Shown: positions 16,788 to 26,359, numbered from the stretch's first letter. The stretch: 64,000 nt of DNA from Leptospira sp. WS60.C2 (GCF_040833955.1 NZ_CP162133.1:1055001-1119000), one strand, 5' to 3'. Made by a program: numbers and translations. The notes: generated from the sequence alone by a model not told the origin.

Positions 16788-17624
16788 CTATCCGAGGTGT
16801 TTCGGTTGGAATACGTTTTTGCCAATTGCCCATAAACCATACCCAAAGACAATCAGTTGTATGGGTATAAAAATCAGATCCCATTGGGTTTCCTGTAGGA
16901 TACTTTTATAGGAGCCATTGGTAGCGAAAGGAGAAGGGATTGGGAACCAATGGACCACTGCAAGAGTTGTGACAACAATCGTGTCCGCAAATCCAAAATA
17001 AAAAGAAAGCTTCTGTCGTTTCTTGTGTAAGTGATAAAGAATTCCCATGACGAAAAGAGTTAATGGTTCCAAAAGTAAGAAATGCGAACTTGCAAAGGTT
17101 GGTAAAGATAAGAGTGCCATTCGATATACCGCGTGGCAAACAATCCATGGCAATGGGGAAGAGTTAAAGATAAAAAAATTACGATCAAACTCTGTTGTTT
17201 GGAATTGTACCTTTGCCATTTCCTGAACTAACCAAATCAGAAGAATGATACAAAGGATCCGACTAACAATACCTCGATATGTGCCCCCATCGGGGGTAAA
17301 AAGCATAACGAAGATATTGATCAAAACAGCAATATTGATATAATGTGTAAACCAATGTTCGATTCTTTTTTGTGTGATTTTGGGCATAATGACAAAACCC
17401 ATCAAAGCTCCTAAGCCAAATGGGAGAAGTAAGAGTAGTTTGCTAAATCCTATGACCGCGATCGGAACTCCTTTTGATTGTAAGAAGAATTGGATACCAA
17501 CAAATAATGTAAAAGCGATGATGATGAGAAATAGAATGGTTTGGCGATAACTTGCAAGGTAACATACAAAAGTTACGGTAAGAACCACCATTAGATTATG
17601 CCAAAGGAGTAAATTGAATTCCAT
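16788..17624 (-). CDS. Polytopic membrane protein of unknown function
   Basis: The protein has 278 residues with about eight hydrophobic segments (for example LLLWHNLMVVLTVTFVCYLA, TILFLIIIAFTLFVGIQFFL, LLLLLPFGLGALMGFVI, WDLIFIPIQLIVFGYGLWAI). It has no signal peptide cleavage site and short loops, with scattered His (RIEHWFTHYINI; HLHKKRQ). No family is recognised. It is a single gene, with non-coding DNA on both sides. Confidence 0.7.
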   Translation of the reverse strand: MEFNLLLWHNLMVVLTVTFVCYLASYRQTILFLIIIAFTLFVGIQFFLQSKGVPIAVIGFSKLLLLLPFGLGALMGFVIMPKITQKRIEHWFTHYINIAVLINIFVMLFTPDGGTYRGIVSRILCIILLIWLVQEMAKVQFQTTEFDRNFFIFNSSPLPWIVCHAVYRMALLSLPTFASSHFLLLEPLTLFVMGILYHLHKKRQKLSFYFGFADTIVVTTLAVVHWFPIPSPFATNGSYKSILQETQWDLIFIPIQLIVFGYGLWAIGKNVFQPKHLG

Positions 17625-17846
17625 ACTTTTCTACTATTTTCGGAAGGCAGGCCAAGCTCTATGTATCCATCATTCTAGAAGGGATTTTAAAGTCGTTGCC
17701 AATACTTCCAAATTTCTTTCTTATCGAGTAAATTCGGATTTTACCATCGTTTTCGATTTGTTTTGATGGTCAGAATTTTACATAGATATTTTTTTATTGG
17801 AGTCAGAATCAATCGACTAGAATTTTTCAAAAAAGTATAAACAGTG

Positions 17847-18100
17847 CACGGTAGAGGATATAAGCTTCAAAAGGGTTTGCCTGCGAATCAATCCCTCTTT
17901 CGGGTAGGATTATGGCTCTTGCGGACGTCTATGATGCGTTATGCTCTAGACGTGTTTATAAAGAAGGGTTCTCTCATGAAAAGGCTTATGGAATTATTTT
18001 AGATGGCAGGGGCAAACACTTCGATCCTGTCATCGTTGATGCTTTCCAGAGTGTAGCGGATCAGTTTAATGAATTAAGAGAACAGCTAAAACCAGAGTGA
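17847..18100 (+). pseudogene. C-terminal remnant of an HD-GYP protein with a one-base deletion
   Basis: From 17847 one frame reads HGRGYKLQKGLP, and from 17885 the next frame reads ESIPLSGRIMALADVYDAL, then SRRVYKEGFSHEKAYGIILD and GRGKHFDPVIVDAF. Joined, they give the end of an HD-GYP domain (GYP-loop region, IPLxxRIMALADVYDAL). The join needs one missing base in a Gly codon near 17883. The part before the GYP loop, including the HD motif, is absent. The ATG at 17912 is an internal Met of the domain, so the 62-residue frame is not an independent gene. The rest of the gap (17625-17846 and 18101-18231) shows nothing else. Confidence 0.7.
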
Positions 18101-18231
18101 GTGGCCTTTGGTTTCAGATTGTACATTTTTCGTTTCCAAATAAAAATGGAAACATGATGATGATTATCGATTGGCAGAAGGCAGAAGATGTGATACGTTT
18201 TCAACAGAGCAGACTTTTCCTGAATTAAAAT

Positions 18232-19554
18232 ATGAAAAAATTGATACCTTTCTTTTTTGCAGTGATTCTATTCGCAAATATATCTCTCTTAGGAGAAACG
18301 ATTCACTTCAAGTCAGGAGAAAAGTTGGAAGGTTCCGTACTTTCTCAAGACAAGGACTCTGTAACGATCAAACTAGTAGATGGAAATATAAAGGTTTTTC
18401 CGAAGTCTATGATTCGTAAGGTTTCATTTGCAAAAAAAATAGAGCCACCGGTTGTTAAAATAGAACCCCAAGTTCAGGAATCAGAGCAAAAGCGCATAGA
18501 AGAAAGAGAGCTCGCAGAAAAACTAAAACGGGAAAATGAAGAACTCAAAGTAGCAGAAGAAAAACGCAAAAAAAGAGAAGAACAACTTACTAAGGCAAAA
18601 CGGCATTATTTGGAAGGATCGTTGGGAGTGGGTAGTGGAGAAAATCAATCCGAACTTCGCCCTTTCTTTCAGGCAATTCAGTTAGCTGGACTTCTTTTTG
18701 GTGGTGGAGATGTTGAGTTTCAATCCAATCCTTACAAAACGAAAAATCAAAATGTAACAGCTCGCTTGTTCTATGCTTGGAACCGGTTTACCTTTGAAAT
18801 TCGAGGAACAGAAGCAAAAGGAAATTTTGACGTAGGAGGTTTCCAAACTCTTTCGGTTGGGAGCGGATCCCCTTCTTCGAGTGCAAAAACTGTGAATGTT
18901 CTTTTTGGCAACGGGGATACAAAATTTCAAAAAGTATCCGCTCGGGCTGGTTTTACACCATTTCCACATCCTTTGTTTGACTTTCAGATTGTTGCGGGTG
19001 TGGAACGAATTTGGACAAAGACCATCCAAGAAACTGCTAGCCTTGGCGAGGTCGCATCAACTGGTTTCAATCCAACTCGTGCGAGTTTTCGTGAAACCAA
19101 TCATCCGCTGAAAGGATATAGTATCGGAATTGGATATGAATGGAAATTTTGGGAAAGATTTATACTACAAGGACAGATTCTGTATTTGGATATGAAAGGT
19201 CCATCTTCGTTTCGTAGTAATGAATTTGGATTCGATTTGTCTCCATTTAAATTAAGACAGTTTGGTTTAGATTACCAATGGAGATCTACAGGATCGGAAG
19301 TGAATGTTAAATTCTCCACAAAGGTCTATGGTGATCTCAGTTTCTTCATGGAAGCAAGTAATATGATCCTGAACAACAAATTGGATTCTGGTTACATCAC
19401 AGAAAATGATACCCAGGGGAATTCGGATCTTTCGCAAATTATAGTGAAGGCATACGCACCTCAAATCTTGATTCCTGTGATTTATGATTCAAAAACAATT
19501 CTGACTTATGTACAAGTCGGTGCAAACTATCGTTTACATTTTGGTTCCAACTAA
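18232..19554 (+). CDS. Outer-membrane protein with N-terminal LSm-like and coiled-coil regions
   Basis: The protein has 440 residues. A signal peptide (MKKLIPFFFAVILFANISLLG) precedes a small beta domain (IHFKSGEKLEGSVLSQDKDS, KVFPKSMIRKV) resembling the LSm-like fold seen in several spirochaetal envelope proteins. A charged coiled coil follows at about residues 85-120 (ESEQKRIEERELAEKL). The rest (about 125-440) alternates short amphipathic strands and ends in NYRLHFGSN, fitting an outer-membrane beta-barrel. The combination suggests a barrel anchored to or sensing the periplasm. Its function is unknown. Confidence 0.7.
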   Translation: MKKLIPFFFAVILFANISLLGETIHFKSGEKLEGSVLSQDKDSVTIKLVDGNIKVFPKSMIRKVSFAKKIEPPVVKIEPQVQESEQKRIEERELAEKLKRENEELKVAEEKRKKREEQLTKAKRHYLEGSLGVGSGENQSELRPFFQAIQLAGLLFGGGDVEFQSNPYKTKNQNVTARLFYAWNRFTFEIRGTEAKGNFDVGGFQTLSVGSGSPSSSAKTVNVLFGNGDTKFQKVSARAGFTPFPHPLFDFQIVAGVERIWTKTIQETASLGEVASTGFNPTRASFRETNHPLKGYSIGIGYEWKFWERFILQGQILYLDMKGPSSFRSNEFGFDLSPFKLRQFGLDYQWRSTGSEVNVKFSTKVYGDLSFFMEASNMILNNKLDSGYITENDTQGNSDLSQIIVKAYAPQILIPVIYDSKTILTYVQVGANYRLHFGSN

Positions 19555-19611
19555 GAATCGTTATAAGGAAACAAAGAAGATCGAATTGGTTTAGGTTTCC
19601 AGAAGCCACCT

Positions 19612-19822
19612 GCGAGAGGGATAGAAAGGGCGCGAAGCGGTCGTTATACGACCGACAGCCCTGGATAGCCCGGCCCCGATTTGACCACACACTTCTATTT
19701 GATACGAAAAAGTATTGATGTATAGGAAAATTGGGGGCTCGCCCAGAAAGAATGTGACATAATTCGCGTGTGAATCCACAAACCCCCTCCCGAGTTAGGG
19801 TGGAGGGGAGTGGCTCGTGGGC
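19612..19822 (+). repeat. Intergenic repeat, copy B (structured)
   Basis: This is the second copy of the repeat at 12326-12601, in the same orientation and 211 bp long. The 5' part GCGAGAGGGATA leads to hairpin CGGTCGT-TAT-ACGACCG (19638-19654) and GGATAGCCCG. Then GGGGGCTCGCC follows (from 19733), then the 67-base 3' block (19756-19822). Compared with copy A the hairpin keeps all seven pairs although three of them differ (one full compensatory change, C-G to T-A, and two wobble exchanges). The gap 19555-19983 holds nothing else that I can identify. Confidence 0.8.
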
Positions 19823-19983
19823 GGTTTCGTTTTCCCACCTAACACAGAATCAAGATTTTGGCAAAGAACTTACAGAAATTTCGAAATTTATTTTGATAAA
19901 GTTCGTGTTTGGTCAATTCTATTGGATTGGTTTGAAACGATTCAAACGGGAGATTGGAAACTCTTTCTCCCGAGGAAGTAACC

Positions 19984-20409
19984 TTAATTTCCTGTAAACT
20001 TTTGTGCTTCTTCGCACTCTGGGATAGAGACAGGACCTTTTCCACCTTTAAAGGAGTCACATGTTAGTTTTTCAAATGCAGTGATGCATTTTTCGAATGC
20101 GTCTACTTGGTTAGCTGTCACTTCTATTTTTTGAGTTTCTCTTTTTTTCTCTGCTTCTTTCATTTTCGTATCAAAGAATGCGATGCAGTTTTCTTCCGAT
20201 TGCATGAAGGGCGGCACCATATTTCTATACGCTGGTGGAATTTTAGCAAATTCGTCCTTAGTACATTCAATCGTTTTGGAACACATTGTCTTTTGAAATT
20301 TTGGAACTAAAGACTTTAGTCTTTCTTCTGGAGATTGCGTTAACTTGTTACAGGCCAAAAGAGAAAGAAAGGTAAGGGTCGCAATTTTTGTTTTTGTTGA
20401 GAAATTCAT
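19984..20409 (-). CDS. Cysteine-rich lipoprotein
   Basis: The protein has 141 residues. Its signal MNFSTKTKIATLTFLSLLAC ends in a lipobox Cys. The mature part is helical and has six further Cys in paired spacing (MCSKTIEC, NCIAFF, KCITAF, LTC, PEC), which suggests disulfides in the periplasm. It belongs in appearance to small Leptospira lipoproteins with a conserved Cys pattern; the function is unknown. It faces the repeat copy B downstream. Confidence 0.7.
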   Translation of the reverse strand: MNFSTKTKIATLTFLSLLACNKLTQSPEERLKSLVPKFQKTMCSKTIECTKDEFAKIPPAYRNMVPPFMQSEENCIAFFDTKMKEAEKKRETQKIEVTANQVDAFEKCITAFEKLTCDSFKGGKGPVSIPECEEAQKFTGN

Positions 20410-20503
20410 AGATGTTCCTTATGAAAGATTTTGACCCAGATTATCAAAATGGAAATGATCCTAAAAGAAAAAAATTTCCATTTTTTTGTAACTTAAAATC
20501 AAT

Positions 20504-20929
20504 CTAATTTGTTTTTCGCTTCGCAAGTAAGTAATGTAAAGCACCCGTTGACCACAAAGCCCATAAAATTAACACTGGTTGGAAAAAGAGTCGAATGAAT
20601 CTTTTTTCATCTGTATCGAGTCCAAAGGCACTGATTCCATTCATGTATTGCGAAATATTGCCTGGGAAAATAAGAATAAAGAAGATCGCAAGGAAAATGC
20701 CTACACGAATTCTTTCTTTTGCCCAGAACAGAAGTGATAATCCAAAGGCGATTTCTACCACACCTGATGAAACAACCACAAAATCCATAAACATTGGATC
20801 ATTCGGTAACCAACGAGGAACTTGTGCTAAGAATTCTTGCCTTTGGAATGTTAGGTGGCCAATCCCAGCAAGTGTCATAAAAAGCCCAAGGATTGTTCTT
20901 AAGATATTTTGAAATAGGTTCGTTTGCAT
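20504..20929 (-). CDS. DoxX-like membrane protein
   Basis: The protein has 141 residues and four membrane helices. The first contains ILGLFMTLAGIGHL, a DoxX/DoxD-like signature, followed by FMDFVVVSSGVVEIAFGLSL, IFLAIFFILIFPGNI and the FFQPVLILWALW segment. The family are small inner-membrane proteins linked to redox or sulfur metabolism in some organisms; here nothing nearby narrows the role. Confidence 0.8.
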   Translation of the reverse strand: MQTNLFQNILRTILGLFMTLAGIGHLTFQRQEFLAQVPRWLPNDPMFMDFVVVSSGVVEIAFGLSLLFWAKERIRVGIFLAIFFILIFPGNISQYMNGISAFGLDTDEKRFIRLFFQPVLILWALWSTGALHYLLAKRKTN

Positions 20930-20990
20930 TTTAATTTACCCAATGGTTTAGACATCTTTTCTTTTGAAATCCATCCAGTTTCATTGTTTT

Positions 20991-23480
20991 CTAATCATTT
21001 AAGAATTCAATAGAAAGAAGTGTCACATCATCTTCAAAATGTTCCGATTTTTGAAATTGTTTTGCCATATACAAAAGGGAAGTTAATGCATTCTCTTCTT
21101 TCCATTGATTCGGATCCTTTGCCCAATCTAAAAATCCCTTTTCTCTGAAGAGGAATTGATCATCAGATCGAACGTCAAAAATTCCATCAGAGAACAAAAA
21201 TAATTTTTCACCTTTTTTGAATTTCATTTCTAAGTTGGTTCCTTCCCATTCTGGTAGGATGCCGAGAGGTTTTCCTTTTCCAATTAGCGGAGTAATCTCG
21301 GTTTGGTTTCCAATATAGATGTCTTCGTGTCCTGCTTTTGCCCAAAGGAATGTTTTTGAATGAGAATCAATCGTAACGGCAACAGCAGTGACAAAAAGAC
21401 CAGCCGTATTTCCGAATAAATAGGAATTTATCTGTTTGAGACAAGCAGATGGATTTTCCTTGCTTACGTTTGGTAATTGTAAGCTAAAGTGTAAGAGTGC
21501 AGAAATCATTCCCGCAGAAAATCCATGTCCAGACACATCAGCTAAAAAAATAAACGTTTTCCCATTCCCCAAGGATTGTACTGAATAATAATCACCGGCA
21601 ATTCCATCGCTCGGAATGAACTCAAGTTTAACATCGATTAGACTTCTGTCAAATTTAGGATCTGGTAATAACTTTTTCTGGATACGAATCCCTCTTGCTA
21701 ACTCTTCCTTAAAATAAAATTCTTTTTCCATCAAACGAAGGGCGTTGCGAATCACACTTAATAACTCTGATTCTAAGAATGGTTTAGAGAGATACAGATC
21801 TGCTCCTTCTCCGTGTAACTCTTTTCTTGTGGTGGCATCTGCCTTTGCCGTAAGTAAAATCACAGGCAATGAGTGGAATTCTTCTTTTTTTCGAATCTCT
21901 TTGATGAGATCGAGGCCACTCAGTTTGGGCATCATCAAATCAGTGATCACAAGATCAGGCTTTTCTGTAATCACAGTATTCAGTCCTTCTTCTCCATCTT
22001 TCGCCACAAACACATGATAACCTGCTCTTGTTAAGATCGAACCTAAGTAAGAACGTAAGTCCGGATTGTCCTCAACAACTAGTAATTTTGTAGATCGTTT
22101 TTTAGTATTAGGTTTTATTTCGTTTATTTGAGAATTGGAAGCATCGGGAATGTATTCGTGTTGGAAGAGATGGTATTTGGTTTCTTTCCAACCAGATATT
22201 TCTGACTCCGGAACATTTTTGAGTAATGGTAAGGAAAAATAAAAATGGGAACCTTTTCCCAATTCGCTTTCAACACCTACTTTTCCGCCATGAAGTTCAA
22301 CTAGTTCTTTCACAAGTGCTAAACCAAGTCCTGTTCCTTCTTGTTCTCTAGTGAGTGATGCTTCACTGATTCCAAACCTAGAAAACAAACGTTTCATTTG
22401 GCTTTCGTTCATACCAATTCCTGTATCGACTACAGAAATCATGGCATCTCCGTCTTTCTGTTTTAATGAGAGACGAATGTTTCCACCTGTTTCTGTAAAC
22501 TTAATCGCATTGGATAGATAATTAAAAATACACTTATCCAACTGTTCTGGATCGGCATGAACATAAAGAGGCGTTTCCTCTAAAACTAACTCAAAGTTGA
22601 TGTTTTTTCGTTTTACATAGGCTAAGAAATTTTCAGAGACAAGTGATAAAAAATCACCCAATAAAATTGGAGATTTTCTTAATTCCATACGACCAGAAGT
22701 GATTTTTTGGAGATCTAGTAGTTGGTTTACTAAACGAGTAAGCCTTCTTCCTTGATTGACAATAACTTTCACTTCGGATGGATTTAATCCTTCATTCCTT
22801 TGTAGGGCTGATTCGGAAGGACCAGAAATCAATGTAAGAGGAGTTCTCAGCTCATGAGAGATATTCTGAAAGAAGGCAGTTTGTGCTTTGTTTTCTCTCT
22901 CTAATGAGTCTTCTGCAATGTTTGCTGCTAAGGTAAAATAATAGGCAAACCCAGCATGGAAGAGTGTTGAAAAAATAATATTAGATACATTGATGAGTGC
23001 AAGAAAATTTGGACTCCATATGTAAATGGGGGGATAGTTCATTGAATAGTAGTAAGTTGATGCAAATAAAAGACAACCGACAACAATACTTCCGAATTTA
23101 AGGAAGTTTCTTCCTGGAGGTAAAAGAAAAATTCCAGTTGCAAATAACATCATGTAGTATTGGTAACCTGCACCCCAACCAAAGAAGTAAGTGGCTGTCA
23201 ACGCATGGAGAAATACCTCTGAAAAGCATAAATACAAAGAAGTGAAGAGATATTTTTTCCGATTGATCCATATCGTGAAAACAAACCAAAGAACACTTCC
23301 CAGATTGAAGATTGCCATTTCATAAGCGCCCACAATCCAAAAGAAAAAAATAAAGGTAAAATGGATCAGACCAGCCAATACATAAATGGAGTTTGTTGCT
23401 ACGTAGTACCTTTGGTATCGAATCTCTACTCCTTGCGGAGCTTGAAAAAGTGAGCGAACAAATGTTAAAATCTGGATCAT
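20991..23480 (-). CDS. Membrane histidine kinase with receiver and SpoIIE-type phosphatase output
   Basis: The protein has about 829 residues from the ATG at 23480; a longer frame starts at 23666 but adds a non-conserved tail. Five or six membrane helices occupy about residues 20-185. The kinase core follows: H-box NISHELRTPLTLISG (His about 209), N-box FNYLSNAIKFTE, G-boxes VDTGIGM and EGTGLGLALV. A receiver domain follows with DLVITDLMMPKLSG (Asp 514). The C-terminus (about 590-829) is a PP2C/SpoIIE phosphatase (GDYYSVQ, FLADVSGHGFSAGM). One protein thus carries sensing, phosphotransfer and a Ser/Thr phosphatase output, probably acting on an anti-sigma-factor antagonist. No partner is adjacent. 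Confidence 0.88.
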   Translation of the reverse strand: MIQILTFVRSLFQAPQGVEIRYQRYYVATNSIYVLAGLIHFTFIFFFWIVGAYEMAIFNLGSVLWFVFTIWINRKKYLFTSLYLCFSEVFLHALTATYFFGWGAGYQYYMMLFATGIFLLPPGRNFLKFGSIVVGCLLFASTYYYSMNYPPIYIWSPNFLALINVSNIIFSTLFHAGFAYYFTLAANIAEDSLERENKAQTAFFQNISHELRTPLTLISGPSESALQRNEGLNPSEVKVIVNQGRRLTRLVNQLLDLQKITSGRMELRKSPILLGDFLSLVSENFLAYVKRKNINFELVLEETPLYVHADPEQLDKCIFNYLSNAIKFTETGGNIRLSLKQKDGDAMISVVDTGIGMNESQMKRLFSRFGISEASLTREQEGTGLGLALVKELVELHGGKVGVESELGKGSHFYFSLPLLKNVPESEISGWKETKYHLFQHEYIPDASNSQINEIKPNTKKRSTKLLVVEDNPDLRSYLGSILTRAGYHVFVAKDGEEGLNTVITEKPDLVITDLMMPKLSGLDLIKEIRKKEEFHSLPVILLTAKADATTRKELHGEGADLYLSKPFLESELLSVIRNALRLMEKEFYFKEELARGIRIQKKLLPDPKFDRSLIDVKLEFIPSDGIAGDYYSVQSLGNGKTFIFLADVSGHGFSAGMISALLHFSLQLPNVSKENPSACLKQINSYLFGNTAGLFVTAVAVTIDSHSKTFLWAKAGHEDIYIGNQTEITPLIGKGKPLGILPEWEGTNLEMKFKKGEKLFLFSDGIFDVRSDDQFLFREKGFLDWAKDPNQWKEENALTSLLYMAKQFQKSEHFEDDVTLLSIEFLND

Positions 23481-23755
23481 GTTGGGAAATAGGAAATAGG
23501 ATAAACAAAAAAAAGTCAAGAAATCCTTCCGTTCTTTTGGAACGATGTTGTTTTTAGCACGGGAAAATGAGAACAGATGGGAGACAAAACGAACGCTACT
23601 TGGCGAACTACATTTGCGTTTAGTTCCAATCAAAATTTTTACCTCATCTGCTATAAAAATAAGCAAAAAAAAGAGCCTTTCTTCGAAAGAAAAATGAACG
23701 AAGAAAACTTCGTATATGTCTTACCTTCAGTGGCTTTCTTTTGTTTCAATAAAGA

Positions 23756-25039
23756 TTGATTTTCGATATGATTCACTTTTTACAATCTTTGGTTTTGAGT
23801 CGATTTTACGTGTTTGTCCTGGTTTTCCTATTCATTACAAAACCTATCCATTCGGAGAACCTAGGAAAAGTTTCATCCAAGCCTAATGCAATATCGGAAG
23901 AAAAAAAGGAGGAAGAAGAAGAGATTTCAATTGAGATCACTCACGAGATTACCAATGATTTTGTTTGGCGTGGTCAGAGTTTCTCGGGAGATTATATCTC
24001 GAGAAGAGACAATCTTCCCTATAAAAGTTTTGCGGAAGCATATACGTATGTGCCTGTTGCAAGAATCAGTCACTCAAATGGATTTTTCTTTGAGTTAGAA
24101 GCAAACATCGCATTAAAAGGTAGGGGTGACCGCGATTCTGACCAAAGAATACAAGCCTATCCAGGTGGGAATGCGATTGATATAAATCGCTGGACTGGTC
24201 AGTTTTTAGCAAATCCAAATGATCGTTTTAACTATTTTGATCCAGCTAACGCAGTATATTCGGAAAATTGTAATCTTTCTTCTCCGAATGATCCCTTTGT
24301 AAATCCTTGTGCCATCAATCCTACTCAAATCAAAACATATGCAGAGAGGAATGGATTGGCAAGAACTGATGGACTTTTTACTACCTTTGCTTATGAAATG
24401 GATACGAAACGATTTGGAACATTTACAGTAGGTTCTTGGTGGTATTTTAAAAAAGATCGTTCTGCTAAAAATACTTGGAATGAATATTTTATATGGTGGG
24501 AGTTACCTTGGTTGAAACAATCATTAAATCCAACCATCCAATCATTTAAACAAACATCTGCCAACACACAAGCAGGATACTCGAGCCAATACTCTTCTTT
24601 TTCATTAGGTCATCATTTTCTCAAAGAAAAAGAAATCTCAATTGAATGGACATCAAGTATTGGTTATGTTTGGGTCAATAATCCAGACTCACAAAAATCT
24701 GGTTTGAATGATATCACATCCACGATTAAGTTTCTATGGAATCAATATTTTCTATCTTTCAATCATGCACACCGACCTGAAATTGATTTATATGATAATG
24801 ATAAGATTTATTTTTTAAACTCAGAATCAAATTTTCCTGTGTCGAATCTCTCGGAAAGAGATGGAATGATAGTTGACCCTTCCAAACTTTATGGTGCATC
24901 TAATGAATTGCTAAACCAAGCAATCAGGCAACTAGATCCTTCTGAGCTCGTACAAGTTTGGGCAAAAAATCAGCTACAAAGTCAGATGATTCCAAGAAAT
25001 TTATTTTGGATCGGAATTGGAATGAGTCAAACGTTCTAG
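23756..25039 (+). CDS. Outer-membrane protein of unknown function
   Basis: The protein has 427 residues (an ATG four codons later is also possible). A signal peptide (FVLVFLFITKPIHS) precedes an acidic stretch EEKKEEEEEISIEI, then amphipathic strands typical of a barrel: ITHEITNDFVWRGQSFSGD, FFFELEANIAL, FAYEMDTKRFGTFTVGSWW. It ends FWIGIGMSQTF with an aromatic last residue, as required by the barrel assembly machinery. There are hairpins (ACGAAG-AAAA-CTTCGT near 23698-23713) in the upstream gap. The ligand or role is unknown. Confidence 0.7.
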   Translation: MIFDMIHFLQSLVLSRFYVFVLVFLFITKPIHSENLGKVSSKPNAISEEKKEEEEEISIEITHEITNDFVWRGQSFSGDYISRRDNLPYKSFAEAYTYVPVARISHSNGFFFELEANIALKGRGDRDSDQRIQAYPGGNAIDINRWTGQFLANPNDRFNYFDPANAVYSENCNLSSPNDPFVNPCAINPTQIKTYAERNGLARTDGLFTTFAYEMDTKRFGTFTVGSWWYFKKDRSAKNTWNEYFIWWELPWLKQSLNPTIQSFKQTSANTQAGYSSQYSSFSLGHHFLKEKEISIEWTSSIGYVWVNNPDSQKSGLNDITSTIKFLWNQYFLSFNHAHRPEIDLYDNDKIYFLNSESNFPVSNLSERDGMIVDPSKLYGASNELLNQAIRQLDPSELVQVWAKNQLQSQMIPRNLFWIGIGMSQTF

Positions 25040-25057
25040 GAATCTTGGATTAGAATC

Positions 25058-25513
25058 ATGTTGAATTTTACACTTTGTTTTGAGATGCATTGGATTTTTT
25101 GCTCTATGATGGTGGTATTGATTTGGATGATTCAAATCCTTCATTACCCTTCTTTTTTTTATGTGGAAGAAGCTAGGTTTTTAAACTTTCATAAGTTCCA
25201 TACAAACAGAATTTCTTGGATTGTTGCTCCAATCATGTGTATCGAATTTTTCTCTGCCATTGTTTTATTCGTCTTACAATCCGATGTTTTTTGGGTTTTC
25301 TTGAATCTTGTTTTGACGATTCTCATTTGGATTTTTACTTTTTTTGTAAGTGTTCCCATCCATAACCTCTTAAGTTCAAAAAAAGAGGATCGACGGATTC
25401 AAAAACTCATTCGGACAAATTGGATAAGGACGGTTTTATGGAGTTTTCGTTTTCTCTTACTTACGTATGTCTATTTTTCTTCGTTTCTAGACCGTAAGGT
25501 TTTTATTTTTTAA
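25058..25513 (+). CDS. Small four-helix membrane protein
   Basis: The protein has 151 residues and four hydrophobic segments: WIFCSMMVVLIWMIQIL, WIVAPIMCIEFFSAIVLFVL, VFLNLVLTILIWIFTFFVSV and TVLWSFRFLLLTYVYF. A HYPSFFYVE and a FHKFHTNRISW motif lie between the first two helices, a layout also seen in DUF1772-like proteins, but this is only a weak match. It lies 18 bases after the outer-membrane protein gene and is probably co-transcribed with it and with the SDR gene downstream. Confidence 0.65.
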   Translation: MLNFTLCFEMHWIFCSMMVVLIWMIQILHYPSFFYVEEARFLNFHKFHTNRISWIVAPIMCIEFFSAIVLFVLQSDVFWVFLNLVLTILIWIFTFFVSVPIHNLLSSKKEDRRIQKLIRTNWIRTVLWSFRFLLLTYVYFSSFLDRKVFIF

Positions 25514-25588
25514 GTCTAAGAAGGGAACGAGAGGGAATTCAATGATTGGATTTCCAAAATATTGATCTTCACGGATAGGATTGACTGT

Positions 25589-26287
25589 ATGAAACTTTGT
25601 ATCATTGGAGCCTCTTCTGGAATTGGGAAAGCACTAGCGAATTTATGTATTAGAGACGGCCATCAGGTGTATGGTACTTATTTCCAACACCCAGAAACGG
25701 ACCTTGGTTTTAGTGGCTACCAAAGGGTAAATGTTTTGGATGAAACATTGGATTTGGATTTTTTACCAGATACATTAGATGGTTTGGTATACTGTCCAGG
25801 GAGTGTTGTCTTAAAACCATTTGGGCGAGTCAGTGCAGACGAATTTATATCCGACTACCAATTACAAGTCATAGGTTTAACAAAAGTGATCCAATCCCTT
25901 CTTCCTAGGCTAAAAAATTCCACACAAGCATCTATTGTTGTTTTTTCAACCGTTGCAGTTCAATCTGGCTTTCCATTTCATTCGCTTGTTTCCGCTTCCA
26001 AAGGAGCAGTGGAGGGTTTGACAAAAGCCCTTGCCGCCGAATTTTCCCCAAACATTCGAGTCAATTGTATCGCACCTTCCATCACTGACACTCCGTTAGT
26101 TGGAAATTTATTAAATACAAATGAAAAAAAAGACATGAGTGCCAAACGACATCCTTTGAAAAAGATCGGAAAACCTGAAGATGTTGCCAATTTAGCAAAG
26201 TTTTTACTAACGGAAGAATCTGGTTGGATGACAGGACAAATACTTCCGCTTGATGGCGGGATATCTACTCTTAGAATCTCTGGGTGA
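25589..26287 (+). CDS. SDR-family protein lacking the catalytic tyrosine
   Basis: The protein has 232 residues from the ATG at 25589, which has GGATAGGA upstream (a TTG at 25562 gives nine more residues). The cofactor motif IIGASSGIG is at residues 4-12. The catalytic region reads FSTVAVQSGFPFHSLVSASKGAV: the Ser and Lys are present but the Tyr four residues before Lys is Val. The C-terminus (IRVNCIAPSITDTPL, then GWMTGQILPLDGG) is normal SDR. Related proteins with the same change exist in other bacteria as far as I recall, so the family may use another chemistry or not be a dehydrogenase. Confidence 0.8.
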   Translation: MKLCIIGASSGIGKALANLCIRDGHQVYGTYFQHPETDLGFSGYQRVNVLDETLDLDFLPDTLDGLVYCPGSVVLKPFGRVSADEFISDYQLQVIGLTKVIQSLLPRLKNSTQASIVVFSTVAVQSGFPFHSLVSASKGAVEGLTKALAAEFSPNIRVNCIAPSITDTPLVGNLLNTNEKKDMSAKRHPLKKIGKPEDVANLAKFLLTEESGWMTGQILPLDGGISTLRISG

Positions 26288-26359
26288 TGATACCAACACA
26301 AATGGACTGAAACTTAGATGCTTTGTATTTCCTAAACAAAAGATTTTGATTCAGATGTG

